From: Arachidicoccus terrestris | GTDB lineage: Bacteria > Bacteroidota > Bacteroidia > Chitinophagales > Chitinophagaceae | Length of the DNA: 64,000 nt | Reading direction: 5' to 3' | Assembly: GCF_020042345.1 (NCBI RefSeq) | Contig: NZ_CP083387.1 | Location: 682,001-746,000 of the forward strand | Part shown: piece after piece, positions 52,184 to 61,310 of the stretch | Position numbering within the stretch: position 1 is the stretch's first letter | How the letters are laid out: each line of letters opens with the position of its first letter | Notes under the pieces: generated by a model | Told to the model about the DNA's origin: nothing | The model's database searches: none | The model's input: the letters and a program-made list of their open reading frames with translations, nothing else | Translations under genes and position numbers: made by a program

Positions 52184-53164
52184 ATGATCGCGATAGCTGA
52201 CAGCCGCTCAGAAACCATGGCAAAAAATAAGGATTTCTATATCGATGTAATACAAGGCCTGAGCAAATCTCCCAAAAAGTTATCTTCAAAATACTTTTAT
52301 GACAAAACAGGGGACCGCATTTTTGAGCAAATCATGTCTTCTCCCGATTACTATCTTACTAAGTGTGAAATGGAAATCTTTAAAGAGAAATCCGACACGA
52401 TAGCAGAATATTTAATAAAAGAAAACGGCGAGTTTGACCTAATCGAGCTGGGGCCGGGCAACTGTGCAAAGTCAATCCACCTGTTGCGTTCGCTCGTGAA
52501 AAGAAATAGCTCTATTCACTATATCCCGATTGACATCTCTGAGAGTATAATCCGGGAATTACAGGTAGTACTCCCCGGCAGTGTACCCGGTTTAATTTTC
52601 GAAGGGCGCACGGGTGATTACTTCGATCAACTGGGCTCCTACCAGGGAAGGCCGGGAAGGAGAAAAGTAGTCCTATGCCTTGGCGGCAATATTGGCAATA
52701 TGTCTGTTTCGGAAAGCTGCCAATTTTGCCATACACTCAGAAGTCACCTGCATCCCGGCGATCAATGTATAATCGGTTTCGACCTTATTAAGCATCCCGA
52801 GGTCATCCGCCGGGCATATGATGACCGTGACGGTTTTACCAGGGAATTCAATCTTAACCTGCTTCAAAGAATCAACCGGGAGCTAGACGCTGACTTTGAT
52901 ATGGAACAATTTGATCACTACTGTAGCTATGACCCCTTGGAAGGGGCAGCGAAAAGTTATTTGATCTGCAAATGTGACATGACGGTGAAGATATCCGGCA
53001 TTCTCTTTCATTTTAAAGAAAACGAACCTATCTGGACCGAAATATCACAGAAATTCACGAAGGGACAAATTCAAAAGATGGCAGACAGTAACAGTTTTAT
53101 ACATTCCTGCCACTTTTCCGATACTAAATCATGGTTTATGGACGCGGTCTGGACAGCCATTTAA
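52184..53164 (+). CDS. egtD: L-histidine N(alpha)-methyltransferase
   Basis: Makes hercynine by three SAM-dependent methylations of histidine, the first committed step of ergothioneine synthesis. It has the family start KKLSSKYFYDKTGDRIFEQI, ..SSPDYYLTKCE, the SAM loop DLIELGPGNCAKS, PIDISESII, LCLGGNIGNMS and the C-terminal substrate region with YNE-like SFIHSCHFSD. At 326 residues it is full length. An internal ATG at 52217 is a possible alternative start. It is followed after only 10 bases by a flavoprotein gene and then egtB, a clear operon. Confidence 0.93.
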   Translation: MIAIADSRSETMAKNKDFYIDVIQGLSKSPKKLSSKYFYDKTGDRIFEQIMSSPDYYLTKCEMEIFKEKSDTIAEYLIKENGEFDLIELGPGNCAKSIHLLRSLVKRNSSIHYIPIDISESIIRELQVVLPGSVPGLIFEGRTGDYFDQLGSYQGRPGRRKVVLCLGGNIGNMSVSESCQFCHTLRSHLHPGDQCIIGFDLIKHPEVIRRAYDDRDGFTREFNLNLLQRINRELDADFDMEQFDHYCSYDPLEGAAKSYLICKCDMTVKISGILFHFKENEPIWTEISQKFTKGQIQKMADSNSFIHSCHFSDTKSWFMDAVWTAI

Positions 53165-53174
53165 CAAAGAACAA

Positions 53175-54593
53175 ATGGAAAACTTCGACGCGATAATCAT
53201 CGGATCCGGCCAGGCGGGCACCCCCCTGGCGAAGAAATTAGCCGGGGAAGGCCGGCAGGTCGCCTTAATTGAATCCGAAAATATTGGAGGTACTTGCATT
53301 AATAATGGATGTACGCCAACAAAAACGTTGGTAGGTACGGCAAAAGTGATCGCTCAGGCACAAAAAGCGGCAAAATATGGTGTCCGCCATACGAAAGCCT
53401 ACCCCGATTACCAACTGGTACATCAAAATATGACAGAGGTCGTTCATGCTTTCCGGCAGGGACAGGTTACCAGTATTAACAGCAGCCCGAATATCACAAC
53501 ATTTTATGGTAAAGGTCAGCTATCAGGCGACAATCAGGTAGACATTCGGTTAAAAGACCATGAAATTAAAACAATAACGGCGCCGTTAATCTTTATTAAC
53601 ACCGGTGCCAGACCCTATATTCCTCAAATAGACGGCTTAGATTCAACGAAATTTTACACATCCCGAACCCTGCTCTCGATAACGCAGCTTCCGGAACATT
53701 TAATAATTATTGGAGGAGGTTACATATCACTCGAATTTTCTCAGATTTTCAGACGCTTAGGCAGTCAGGTCACAATCATAGAAAAATCAGCGTACCTGCT
53801 GTCGAAAGAAGATGAAGATGTCAGTATAGCGGTTCAGCATTTTCTGGAAGAAGAAGGTATTACAATTATCACAAAGGCTGAGATCCAGCGTGTCCGCACC
53901 AATAGCAAAAACGAGACCGAGGTCACGATACTGAAAGAAAATGTGCCTGTCGGGCTTTGTGGCTCACACCTTTTAATTGCTACAGGGCGGACACCTAATA
54001 CCGAGGATCTACAACTGGAAAAAGCAGGCGTTGAAACAGATCAAAAAGGGTATATTGCTGTCAACAATCATCTTCGCACGACCAACAAGGCAATCTACGC
54101 ACTGGGCGACGTCAAGGGTGGCCCCGCATTTACACACGTATCATATTACGACTATATCCTGATCTCCAACCACCTTTCCGGTAATGCTATCGATCCGGTG
54201 CAAAGCGACCTGATCCCCTATTGCATATTCACAGATCCGGAGCTGGGAAGAATTGGCCTTTCCGAGAAACAGGCTGAGCGAAAAGGGGTAGACTACTCAG
54301 TTGCCAGGCTTAACGCGTCATCCATAGCAAGAGCTATTGAAACAGACGAAACAAAGGGTTTTATTAAGGTACTGATTGACAATAAGACAAAAAAAATTAT
54401 CGGCGTTACGGCCCTTTGTGCCGGCGGGGGAGAATTGATGTCCTTATTGCAGATAGCCATACAAGGCAGCCTCACCTATGAGCAACTCCGCGATACCATG
54501 TTCGCCCATCCCACATACGCCGAAGCCATCAACAATCTATTTAACGCCGCTCATATTCAAAATCGCCATGCACATGCTCCAGCTAAAAGATAA
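53175..54593 (+). CDS. FAD-dependent disulfide oxidoreductase (mercuric reductase / lipoamide dehydrogenase type)
   Basis: 472 residues of the class I pyridine nucleotide-disulfide family. FAD site DAIIIGSGQAGTPLAKKLAG, redox-active pair GGTCINNGCTPTKT (Cys41, Cys46), NAD(P)H site IIIGGGYISLEFSQIFRRLG, second FAD motif AIYALGDVKGGPAFTHVSYY, and the dimer-interface catalytic His-Pro (FAHPTYAEAI) near the end. No N-terminal heavy-metal domain and no C-terminal vicinal cysteines for mercury. Wedged between egtD and egtB and overlapping egtB by 26 bases, it may keep ergothioneine or a related thiol reduced; this is inference. Confidence 0.9.
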   Translation: MENFDAIIIGSGQAGTPLAKKLAGEGRQVALIESENIGGTCINNGCTPTKTLVGTAKVIAQAQKAAKYGVRHTKAYPDYQLVHQNMTEVVHAFRQGQVTSINSSPNITTFYGKGQLSGDNQVDIRLKDHEIKTITAPLIFINTGARPYIPQIDGLDSTKFYTSRTLLSITQLPEHLIIIGGGYISLEFSQIFRRLGSQVTIIEKSAYLLSKEDEDVSIAVQHFLEEEGITIITKAEIQRVRTNSKNETEVTILKENVPVGLCGSHLLIATGRTPNTEDLQLEKAGVETDQKGYIAVNNHLRTTNKAIYALGDVKGGPAFTHVSYYDYILISNHLSGNAIDPVQSDLIPYCIFTDPELGRIGLSEKQAERKGVDYSVARLNASSIARAIETDETKGFIKVLIDNKTKKIIGVTALCAGGGELMSLLQIAIQGSLTYEQLRDTMFAHPTYAEAINNLFNAAHIQNRHAHAPAKR

Positions 54594-55734
54594 ATATCAA
54601 TCCGTCCGGTCGAGAAGCGAGCAGATTTGCACCTCGTTAGAGACCGAAGACTATGTCGTCCAACCTGTAGTAGATGTCAGCCCTCCTAAATGGCATCTGG
54701 GCCATACCTCATGGTTTTTCGAAACGTTCATCTTAATTCCTTTCGTAAAAGATTACAAACCCTACAATACTTCATATCCGTTTGTTTTCAATAGCTATTA
54801 TGAAAGCTTCGGCAAAAAAATCATACGAACAGACAGGGGGAATTTAAGCCGCCCAACCGTAGAAGATATCTATAGCTACCGCCACCATGTTGACACGGCC
54901 ATGACTCAGTTATTAAGCGATACACCCTCCGCTGAAATACAGACGCTGACCATACTAGGCCTGAATCACGAGGAGCAGCACCAAGAGCTGCTGGCCACTG
55001 ACATTAAGTACATCTTAGGGCACAATCCACTGTTTCCCCCATATGAGGAACTTGTTAACCAACCCATAAATGACAATTCTGAAATGGGCGTCATCCATGT
55101 TGAGGAAGGTATGTACAATATTGGTTACAAAGGCAATAAGTTTTGCTTTGATAACGAATTAAATAACCACGATGTTTTCCTTGCTGCTTTTACAATAAGC
55201 AAAGCATTAGTTACGAATCAACAATACATCGAATTCATTGAAGATAACGGCTATCAAAGACACGAGCTCTGGCATGCTGAGGGCCTCGACTGGGTCAAGA
55301 ACAATCTAATCAGCGCCCCACTCTATTGGCACCAAATCAACAACAACTGGCATTATTATTCTTCAAGGGGTATCCGGAAAATAGAATTAAACGAACCGGT
55401 AACACATATAAGCTACTATGAGGCCGCTGCCTATGCTGCCTGGAAAGGGATGCGGCTGCCCACGGAATTTGAATGGGAGGCAGCCAGTCCCAGGTTTCAA
55501 TGGGGCCAAAGATGGGAATGGACTAACAGTGCCTATCTTCCCTATCCCGGATACGTAAGGGAAGCGGGCGCCATTGGCGAATACAATGGCAAGTTCATGG
55601 TCAACCAGATGGTACTGCGGGGTGCCTCCATCGTCACCCCACCAGGCCACAGCCGTTCCACCTACCGGAATTTCTTTCATCCACATTTGCAATGGCAATA
55701 CACGGGCATTCGTCTCGCCCAAAGTGGCGAATAA
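54568..55734 (+). CDS. egtB: Ergothioneine biosynthesis sulfoxide synthase
   Basis: Non-haem iron enzyme that joins hercynine to a thiol (gamma-glutamylcysteine or cysteine) with oxygen. From the ATG at 54568 it is 388 residues. The N-terminal DinB-like domain has iron ligands in LGHTSWFFE (His46) and LNHEEQHQE (His134, His138). The C-terminal FGE-sulfatase domain has YEAAAYAAWKGMRLPTEFEW and RGASIVTPPGHSRSTYRNF. egtA is not present, so the thiol donor may be cysteine. It overlaps the preceding reductase gene by 26 bases. Confidence 0.93.
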   Translation: MHMLQLKDKYQSVRSRSEQICTSLETEDYVVQPVVDVSPPKWHLGHTSWFFETFILIPFVKDYKPYNTSYPFVFNSYYESFGKKIIRTDRGNLSRPTVEDIYSYRHHVDTAMTQLLSDTPSAEIQTLTILGLNHEEQHQELLATDIKYILGHNPLFPPYEELVNQPINDNSEMGVIHVEEGMYNIGYKGNKFCFDNELNNHDVFLAAFTISKALVTNQQYIEFIEDNGYQRHELWHAEGLDWVKNNLISAPLYWHQINNNWHYYSSRGIRKIELNEPVTHISYYEAAAYAAWKGMRLPTEFEWEAASPRFQWGQRWEWTNSAYLPYPGYVREAGAIGEYNGKFMVNQMVLRGASIVTPPGHSRSTYRNFFHPHLQWQYTGIRLAQSGE

Positions 55735-55824
55735 GAACACCCGATGGCAGCGCATAATAGAACAGGACTTTGTCAATAGATTCCCCGGTCATAAAATATT
55801 CTTTAATATAAAAACAATAAAAAA

Positions 55825-56178
55825 ATGGAAAAGACAATACAGGAACTTGTAGACGCTATGAATGCGAAGATTGCAGAAGGTCAGCTCGTCGAAGCCGGCG
55901 ACATGTATTTCGCGGAAAACATTAAAACAGTTGAGTATGACGGTACAGTGACAGAAGGCAAACAAGCCGTCATGAAGAAACTAACAGATTTTATCGATTC
56001 GATTGATCAAGTAAAAAAAATACAGTTGCTTCGGGCGACCTCAAATAACAATGCTTCCTTTTCTGAATACATTCTAGACTTCGACATGCAAGACGGTTCT
56101 AGTATCTATCTGCACGAGATAATCCGTTCACTATGGGAAAATGGAAAAGTAATAGAGGAACATTATTTCAAAGGATAA
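55825..56178 (+). CDS. NTF2/SnoaL-like protein
   Basis: 117 residues with the NTF2-like cone fold pattern (MEKTIQELVDAMNAKIAEGQ, YFAENIKTVEYDGTVTEGKQ, SIYLHEIIRSLWENGKVIEE). Such proteins bind small hydrophobic ligands or act as simple isomerases. It follows egtB by 90 bases in the same direction and precedes the GreA-like and Msr genes, so it may belong to the same redox locus. Exact role unknown. Confidence 0.78.
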   Translation: MEKTIQELVDAMNAKIAEGQLVEAGDMYFAENIKTVEYDGTVTEGKQAVMKKLTDFIDSIDQVKKIQLLRATSNNNASFSEYILDFDMQDGSSIYLHEIIRSLWENGKVIEEHYFKG

Positions 56179-56248
56179 CAGCACTGGAAGGACGCGCACC
56201 GACAAAAGCCTTTCACTAAAAGCAGCCGACAGCAATAACAAAATAAAT

Positions 56249-56692
56249 ATGGATAAAATACATTTAAAAGCTAACTTAATTAAAGCACACGAACAGACAA
56301 TCCAAGGCTTAAAAGAAGATTATGCGAATCTTCAAACGGAAGGAAACCTGAATCTTGAAGATGTCCGTGACCTTGACGACAATTCTCACAGAGAGCAGGC
56401 AGAAGAATACCTTTACGCGCTTGAAAGACAGATTTCCCAGCGAGAAACTGAACTGAGGCAGCTCCGGAACCTGGATTTTGGCAAAAAAGACGCCGTAACA
56501 GAAGGTGCTGTGGCACTCGTAAACGGAAACTACTACATAATCGGCATTCCTGCCTGCCAGTTTGACCTGGACGGGAAACATTATATAGCCATGTCACCGG
56601 ATGCGCCCTTCTACGAACAACTGATGGGCAGAAGACAAAATGACTCATTCCTGTTTCAGGAAAAGCAATTTACAGTGGAAAACATTTTTTAA
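56249..56692 (+). CDS. GreA-like protein (coiled coil plus C-terminal domain)
   Basis: 147 residues. Residues 1-80 form an antiparallel coiled coil (HEQTIQGLKEDYANLQTEGN ... EYLYALERQISQRETELRQL). The C-terminal part (TEGAVALVNGNYYIIGIPAC, YIAMSPDAPFYEQLMGRRQN) resembles the FKBP-like domain of GreA/GreB elongation factors. The acidic tip residues of true GreA are not obvious, so it may bind RNA polymerase secondary channel without cleavage activity. Sits 16 bases before the msrBA fusion gene. Confidence 0.65.
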   Translation: MDKIHLKANLIKAHEQTIQGLKEDYANLQTEGNLNLEDVRDLDDNSHREQAEEYLYALERQISQRETELRQLRNLDFGKKDAVTEGAVALVNGNYYIIGIPACQFDLDGKHYIAMSPDAPFYEQLMGRRQNDSFLFQEKQFTVENIF

Positions 56693-56708
56693 TACTAAAA
56701 ACAACACA

Positions 56709-57686
56709 ATGTTAAAGTGGATCGATATCATAAAATTCGCCAATAACGGAAGCCCCGCTCCCGACAAAAGAGTTGAAAAAACACCCGATGAATGGAAAGC
56801 GATATTAACACCCGAACAATATAACATTACCAGACTCAAAGGAACCGAACGGGCGTTTAGCTCAGAGTTGTGTTCATATTTTGAGCCGGGGCGTTACGCC
56901 TGCGTATGCTGCAATACGGAGCTATTTGATGCCGAAACAAAATTTGAAAGCGGGACCGGATGGCCTTCTTTTACGCAGCCGATAAAAGAAAATGTCGTCG
57001 CCTATCACAAAGACACGGCTTTCGGCATGCAGCGGATCGAGGCGTTATGCAGTACATGTGACGCACATCTGGGCCACGTGTTTCAGGATGGGCCCAAACC
57101 TAGCGGGCTTCGTTATTGCATGAATGCCGTCTCCCTCAAAAAAATTGAGGTTAAAGAAAAAAAAGCCGATTTCGGAGGCGGTTGCTTTTGGTGTACAGAA
57201 GCTATATTTCAACGTATTAAAGGCGTTCTGAAAGTAGAAAGCGGCTATAGTGGGGGCACTACGGTTAACCCGACGTACAGAGAAGTCTGCAGTGGCACAA
57301 CCGGTCACGCAGAAATGATCGAAGTCACCTACGACCCTGACCAGATATCCTATGAAGACCTGCTGCGCATCCACCTGACCACCCACAACCCTACCACAGT
57401 TGACAAGCAAGGGGCTGACCGCGGGTCCCAATACCGAAGTATTATTTTCTACAGGTCAGAAGACGAAAAACAATTGGCCATCCATGTCATCGAAGAAATA
57501 CAGAAAGATATTCCTGATATGATTGTCACTCAGGTAGAAATGTTTGAGCATTTTTACAAAGCAGAAGCGTATCACCAGAATTATTACAATAATAATCAGG
57601 AAGGCGGATACTGTCAAGCGGTCATCGATCCTAAACTCGCAAAATTCAGGAAAGATTATGACAGGCGACTCATCAACAAAGATTAA
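56709..57686 (+). CDS. msrBA: Bifunctional methionine sulfoxide reductase MsrB-MsrA fusion
   Basis: 325 residues from ATG 56709. Residues 20-145 are MsrB: zinc cysteines in CVCC (65/68) and CSTC (114/117), FESGTGWPSF and the catalytic Cys137 in RYCMNAVSL. Residues 152-320 are MsrA: GGGCFWCTEAIFQ with catalytic Cys159, VESGYSGGTT, GHAEMIEVTYDP, EGGYC. MsrA repairs S- and MsrB R-methionine sulfoxide; the order B-A is the reverse of the Neisseria-type A-B fusion. Thioredoxin reductase, the usual electron source through thioredoxin, starts 11 bases downstream. Confidence 0.95.
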   Translation: MLKWIDIIKFANNGSPAPDKRVEKTPDEWKAILTPEQYNITRLKGTERAFSSELCSYFEPGRYACVCCNTELFDAETKFESGTGWPSFTQPIKENVVAYHKDTAFGMQRIEALCSTCDAHLGHVFQDGPKPSGLRYCMNAVSLKKIEVKEKKADFGGGCFWCTEAIFQRIKGVLKVESGYSGGTTVNPTYREVCSGTTGHAEMIEVTYDPDQISYEDLLRIHLTTHNPTTVDKQGADRGSQYRSIIFYRSEDEKQLAIHVIEEIQKDIPDMIVTQVEMFEHFYKAEAYHQNYYNNNQEGGYCQAVIDPKLAKFRKDYDRRLINKD

Positions 57687-57697
57687 AATCAAAGCAA

Positions 57698-58672
57698 ATG
57701 GATGAAAAACAAATAGAAAAAGTAAACTGTCTGATCATTGGCTCGGGCCCTGCTGGTTATACCGCGGCCATCTATGCAGCCAGAGCGGATCTAAAACCAA
57801 TATTGTATACAGGGCTATTTATCGGCGGACAACTCACCAAAACAGGTGAAGTAGAAAACTATCCAGGCTACCCTGATAGCACAATGGGCCCGGAAATGAT
57901 GGCAAATTTCCATAGACAGGCCGCAAAAATGGGCGCTGATCTGAGAATTGGCTATGCCAATGCAGTAGATTTCTCCAAAAGGCCCTTCCGTGTATCCATT
58001 GACGACAAAAAAGAGCTACTAGCCGATACTGTAATTATCGCTACAGGCGCAACGCCAAAGTGGCTTGGCCTGGAGGCAGAGCAGACATATGCTGGCAAAG
58101 GGGTATCTGCTTGTGCGACCTGTGACGGTTTTTTCTTTAAAGGCCAGGACGTGGCCATTGTCGGCGGTGGCGACACTGCCGCCGAAGAAGCTTTACATTT
58201 GGCCAAACTTTGTAAAAAAGTGTATATGCTGGTTAGAAAGACCGGATTCAGGGCATCCAAAACCATGGTGCACAAAATAGAAAACACCGAGAACATTGAA
58301 GTCATTTTTAACGTAGAAGTAAAAAATATAGTAGGCGATGGGCGAAAAGTAAATGGAGTCTGCCTACGCAATAACCAAACGAATACCGACTTAACATTAT
58401 CGGTAAGCGGCTTTTTCGTAGCCATCGGGCACCATCCCAATACAGAGCTGTTCAAATCCTGGCTAGACATGGATAAGGCAGGTTATATACAAACAAAGAA
58501 TTGTTCCACGGCAACAAATATTCCCGGTATCTTCTGTTGCGGTGATGCGCAAGATGCAAATTACCGGCAGGCAATTACAGCGGCAGGATCGGGATGTATG
58601 GCAGCTATTGACTGTGAAAGATTCCTATTGGCAATGGAGCACAGTCCGATAGCAATAGCTGATGTAAGCTAA
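57698..58672 (+). CDS. trxB: Thioredoxin-disulfide reductase
   Basis: NADPH-dependent flavoprotein that reduces thioredoxin. FAD site LIIGSGPAGYTAAIYAARAD, the redox centre ACATCDGFFF (Cys139, Cys142), NADPH site VAIVGGGDTAAEEALHLAKL, and GIFCCGDAQDANYRQAITAA. At 324 residues it is the low-molecular-weight bacterial type. It is transcribed with msrBA (11-base gap), giving the repair enzyme its reducing power. Thioredoxin itself is not in the window. Confidence 0.95.
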   Translation: MDEKQIEKVNCLIIGSGPAGYTAAIYAARADLKPILYTGLFIGGQLTKTGEVENYPGYPDSTMGPEMMANFHRQAAKMGADLRIGYANAVDFSKRPFRVSIDDKKELLADTVIIATGATPKWLGLEAEQTYAGKGVSACATCDGFFFKGQDVAIVGGGDTAAEEALHLAKLCKKVYMLVRKTGFRASKTMVHKIENTENIEVIFNVEVKNIVGDGRKVNGVCLRNNQTNTDLTLSVSGFFVAIGHHPNTELFKSWLDMDKAGYIQTKNCSTATNIPGIFCCGDAQDANYRQAITAAGSGCMAAIDCERFLLAMEHSPIAIADVS

Positions 58673-58847
58673 TGCTTATATCCATTATTACAAACCTAAG
58701 CATATCAATGGTATTGAAGCACATAAGATAAAGCAGAGTCCAGGATAGATAAACGACCGGCGGCAATAAAACGGATCACGCAATAAAGTAGGCTAAACAC
58801 TATGCAACGTTTTTTATTAAATTCTTCATCACGAAAAAACTACTAAA

Positions 58848-59144
58848 ATGGAAACAATAGAAATACACGAAGGAGAGAAGGGAATTTCCTTTTTTTCACT
58901 CAATATAGACGGAAAAGAAATCGGGAGAATGACGGTAAGTGTCAAGGCCGATACGCTCAAAGCAGGTTATACGAGTATCGGGCTGACACATCGAAAAGGA
59001 GGCTACGGTAAGAAGCTCGTCAATTCCGTTGTCGAATATGCAAGAGAAAACAACTTAAAAATAATACCGGAATGCGGCTTCGTCGCCATGATGTTTAATA
59101 AGCATCCAGACCTATATGACGATATCCGGGCCCCAATGGAATAA
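58848..59144 (+). CDS. Small GNAT-like N-acetyltransferase (YjdJ type)
   Basis: 98 residues with the short acetyl-CoA domain of the NatD/YjdJ family: MTVSVKADTLKAGYTSIGLT, HRKGGYGKKLVNSVVEYARE, then LKIIPECGFVAMMFNKHPDL. The R/K-x-x-G-x-G loop is HRKGGYG. Substrate unknown. It follows trxB by 175 bases in the same direction. The C-terminal (FNKHPDLYDDI) is characteristic of the group. Confidence 0.82.
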   Translation: METIEIHEGEKGISFFSLNIDGKEIGRMTVSVKADTLKAGYTSIGLTHRKGGYGKKLVNSVVEYARENNLKIIPECGFVAMMFNKHPDLYDDIRAPME

Positions 59145-59209
59145 CAACGGGGCTTGACGTAGAACAGGCATTATTCATTTTAATAGAATAAGAGCTGTTT
59201 AAAGTGGTA

Positions 59210-59274
59210 AAACAAGCATCGTCTATCCTTTATGAGACCGCGTCAGTGTCTAAAGTTGCAAACGATGCTTGTTT
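59210..59274. repeat. Long-loop inverted repeat
   Basis: Perfect 13-bp arms (AAACAAGCATCGT and ACGATGCTTGTTT) separated by 39 bases, after the acetyltransferase gene. It could be a terminator-like structure or the ends of a lost element; there is no T run. Confidence 0.45.
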
Positions 59275-59830
59275 ATTCACTTAGGTAACTATAGGGCTAT
59301 TTTGATGAACAGAATTCCTCGATATAATTTGTTTGTCGTTTTTTACCCAAAACCGATGTCCATTACAAGCTGTTTCCCATTTTTCAATAATTGGCCTTAC
59401 AAATTCTATTTAGAAAATTCGTACTTGAATGTCTTTTACTGCAATGCGTCAACATGTACTGGAGTTATGGGGCAGCTCTGAGTACACGCAGCTATTTTGG
59501 CGTATTTCAAATGCGGTGCCTTTCCGATCGGGTAAAAAATTGGGGGATTGATAGATATTTATTTACAGATATCCCCGTTGTCTTAAGATCTCATCTATCT
59601 CCTTCTGCGACAATTGTTGATTATCCAAGCCTCCTATTGGACCAAAAGTTCTTCTATTTCCTATGCACCAGCTTTCCCTCCCGCCCCACAAAAGGAGTCG
59701 ACTCGATATCTTTTACAATATCTAAAACACCAAACTTTACTCATGGCCACAAGCAATCCTTTAGGAAATATCGGGCCCAAGTCCACCCTAGTTACATCAG
59801 ATACGAAGAATCAGTTCCCTTACTAAAATA
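59275..59830. other. Intergenic, no gene recognised
   Basis: Open frames (for example 59391-59831) have no recognisable homology and an unusual composition. Nothing supported. Confidence 0.35.
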
Positions 59831-59850
59831 AAAATCCTCCTGACGGGGGA
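59831..59850 (-). terminator. LacI gene terminator (repeat family copy 2)
   Basis: Minus strand: TCCCCC-GTCA-GGAGGA followed by TTTTTATTTTAG, the near-identical partner of 34258-34280. Confidence 0.75.
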
Positions 59851-59884
59851 TATACTATGGCCAAACAAGTGTCCTTTTTGAGAC

Positions 59885-60919
59885 CTATATGCTTTTAAAC
59901 CGGCTTGCTGTAGACGCCCGAACAGCCAAAGTGGAAGGAATCACAATATTTTCATCTTTTAAAGTAAAGCTTTTTTGCTCTATGGACTTAATTAATATGG
60001 AGCTGGCCAGTTGGCCCATTTCAAAAGCCGGCTGCGTTATTGTAGTCAGGGAGGGATCCAAAATACTAACCGAAGCAAGGTTGGAAAAACTGACGACTTT
60101 TACATCCGCCGGTATATCCAGTCCGAGCTCACGACAGCTTAAATAAATATCTGTCGTAAATTTCTCTACAGAGGCCACAATACCGTCGGGCCGGTCAGGT
60201 TTGAGGAGCGCCGCCTTAATCTGTTTGTAATTAATTTCAGAAACCCTGTTAGAAAGCAAGAGATGCGAAAACCCGTCTTCAACGCCATGATCCCTGCAGG
60301 CCTGCAGGCAGCCCTGCTTACGCTTATTATTGATCTGTAAACTATTAGAAATAGAAAAGAAAGCAACACGCTTGCAGCCACATTCGATTAAATGTTCAGC
60401 CGCCTTATACCCACTCTCATAATCATTGGTGGTGATCTTGGCGGTCTCAATCTCCTCACAGATCCGGTCAAAAAATACGATAGGCATATCCCTGTTGAAC
60501 AAAGCGCGAATATGGTCAATCCCATCCGTTTCAGAGCTGATGGACAAAAGGACGCCATCTACCCTGCCACTTGCCAGGTCTTTACAGATCGCTTCTTCTC
60601 TTAAAATACTTTCATGAGTCAGATACAGCAGCACGTGATATCCTTTTTCAATGGCTACAGACTCTATCCCGTTTATGGCGAGGGAGAAAAAACTGTCCGC
60701 CACCTCTGGCAGAACAACCGCAATCGTTTTACTCTTCCGGTGCCTTAGGCTTCCGGCGTAGGGGTTAGGTATGTAATTCAGTTTTTCAGCAACAGCCATC
60801 ACCCGCTTTTTAGTCGCGGCACTTATTTCATGACTGTCCCTGAGGGCTTTGGAGACAGCCGCCGTCGAGAGGTTCAACTCTTTTGCCAATTCTTTGATCG
60901 TGATATTTCCCCTTGCCAT
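59885..60919 (-). CDS. LacI-family transcriptional regulator
   Basis: 344 residues. N-terminal HTH ITIKELAKELNLSTAAVSKA with the hinge region after LNYIPNPYAGSLRHRKS, then a periplasmic-binding-like sensor domain (IAVVLPEVADSFFSLAINGI, VVFFDRICEEIETAKITTND, AFEMGQLASSILIKSI). It is divergent from the inositol oxygenase gene, and a LacI-type palindrome TTAAACGTTTAA lies in the space between. I infer control of the inositol genes, with inositol or a product as effector. Confidence 0.92.
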   Translation of the reverse strand: MARGNITIKELAKELNLSTAAVSKALRDSHEISAATKKRVMAVAEKLNYIPNPYAGSLRHRKSKTIAVVLPEVADSFFSLAINGIESVAIEKGYHVLLYLTHESILREEAICKDLASGRVDGVLLSISSETDGIDHIRALFNRDMPIVFFDRICEEIETAKITTNDYESGYKAAEHLIECGCKRVAFFSISNSLQINNKRKQGCLQACRDHGVEDGFSHLLLSNRVSEINYKQIKAALLKPDRPDGIVASVEKFTTDIYLSCRELGLDIPADVKVVSFSNLASVSILDPSLTTITQPAFEMGQLASSILIKSIEQKSFTLKDENIVIPSTLAVRASTASRFKSI

Positions 60920-61208
60920 ATAAATTTTTCCCGTTATATAAATACCCCTAATCCTGTTAAGCGTCTATGTAAAAAATGATTTGCAAAGGCAATACCATAA
61001 AAATAGCGCCCATTGAATGATCACGCTGTCCTCATGTCTGCCCCTCCAGCCTTTCAAACAGAAAACCGATCCATCCCCTCCATCCAGTTCACTTTCTTGT
61101 AAAATAGGCCATCCGCGTGACAATCATTCCCTGCAATATAAGCAATTGATTGCAGATTATGACAGGCCGCGGTAGCAGACGGATGATGATTTCCGGCCGG
61201 GCGATTAA

Positions 61209-61220
61209 TTAAACGTTTAA
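61209..61220. promoter_or_regulatory. LacI-type operator
   Basis: TTAAACGTTTAA, a perfect palindrome with the central CG typical of LacI/GalR sites, about 100 bases upstream of the MIOX start and 290 from the LacI start. Confidence 0.6.
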
Positions 61221-61310
61221 GTGAATAAATCCGCGTCTTTGACAAAAGCGATACTATATCCTTCGTATATTAGCTATTCATTATCCACCTGCCATTTAAT
61301 ATCTACTACC

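Noticed and set aside
59391-59831. 146-codon plus-strand frame
   Set aside because: Unassignable and runs into the terminator repeat of the opposite LacI gene.
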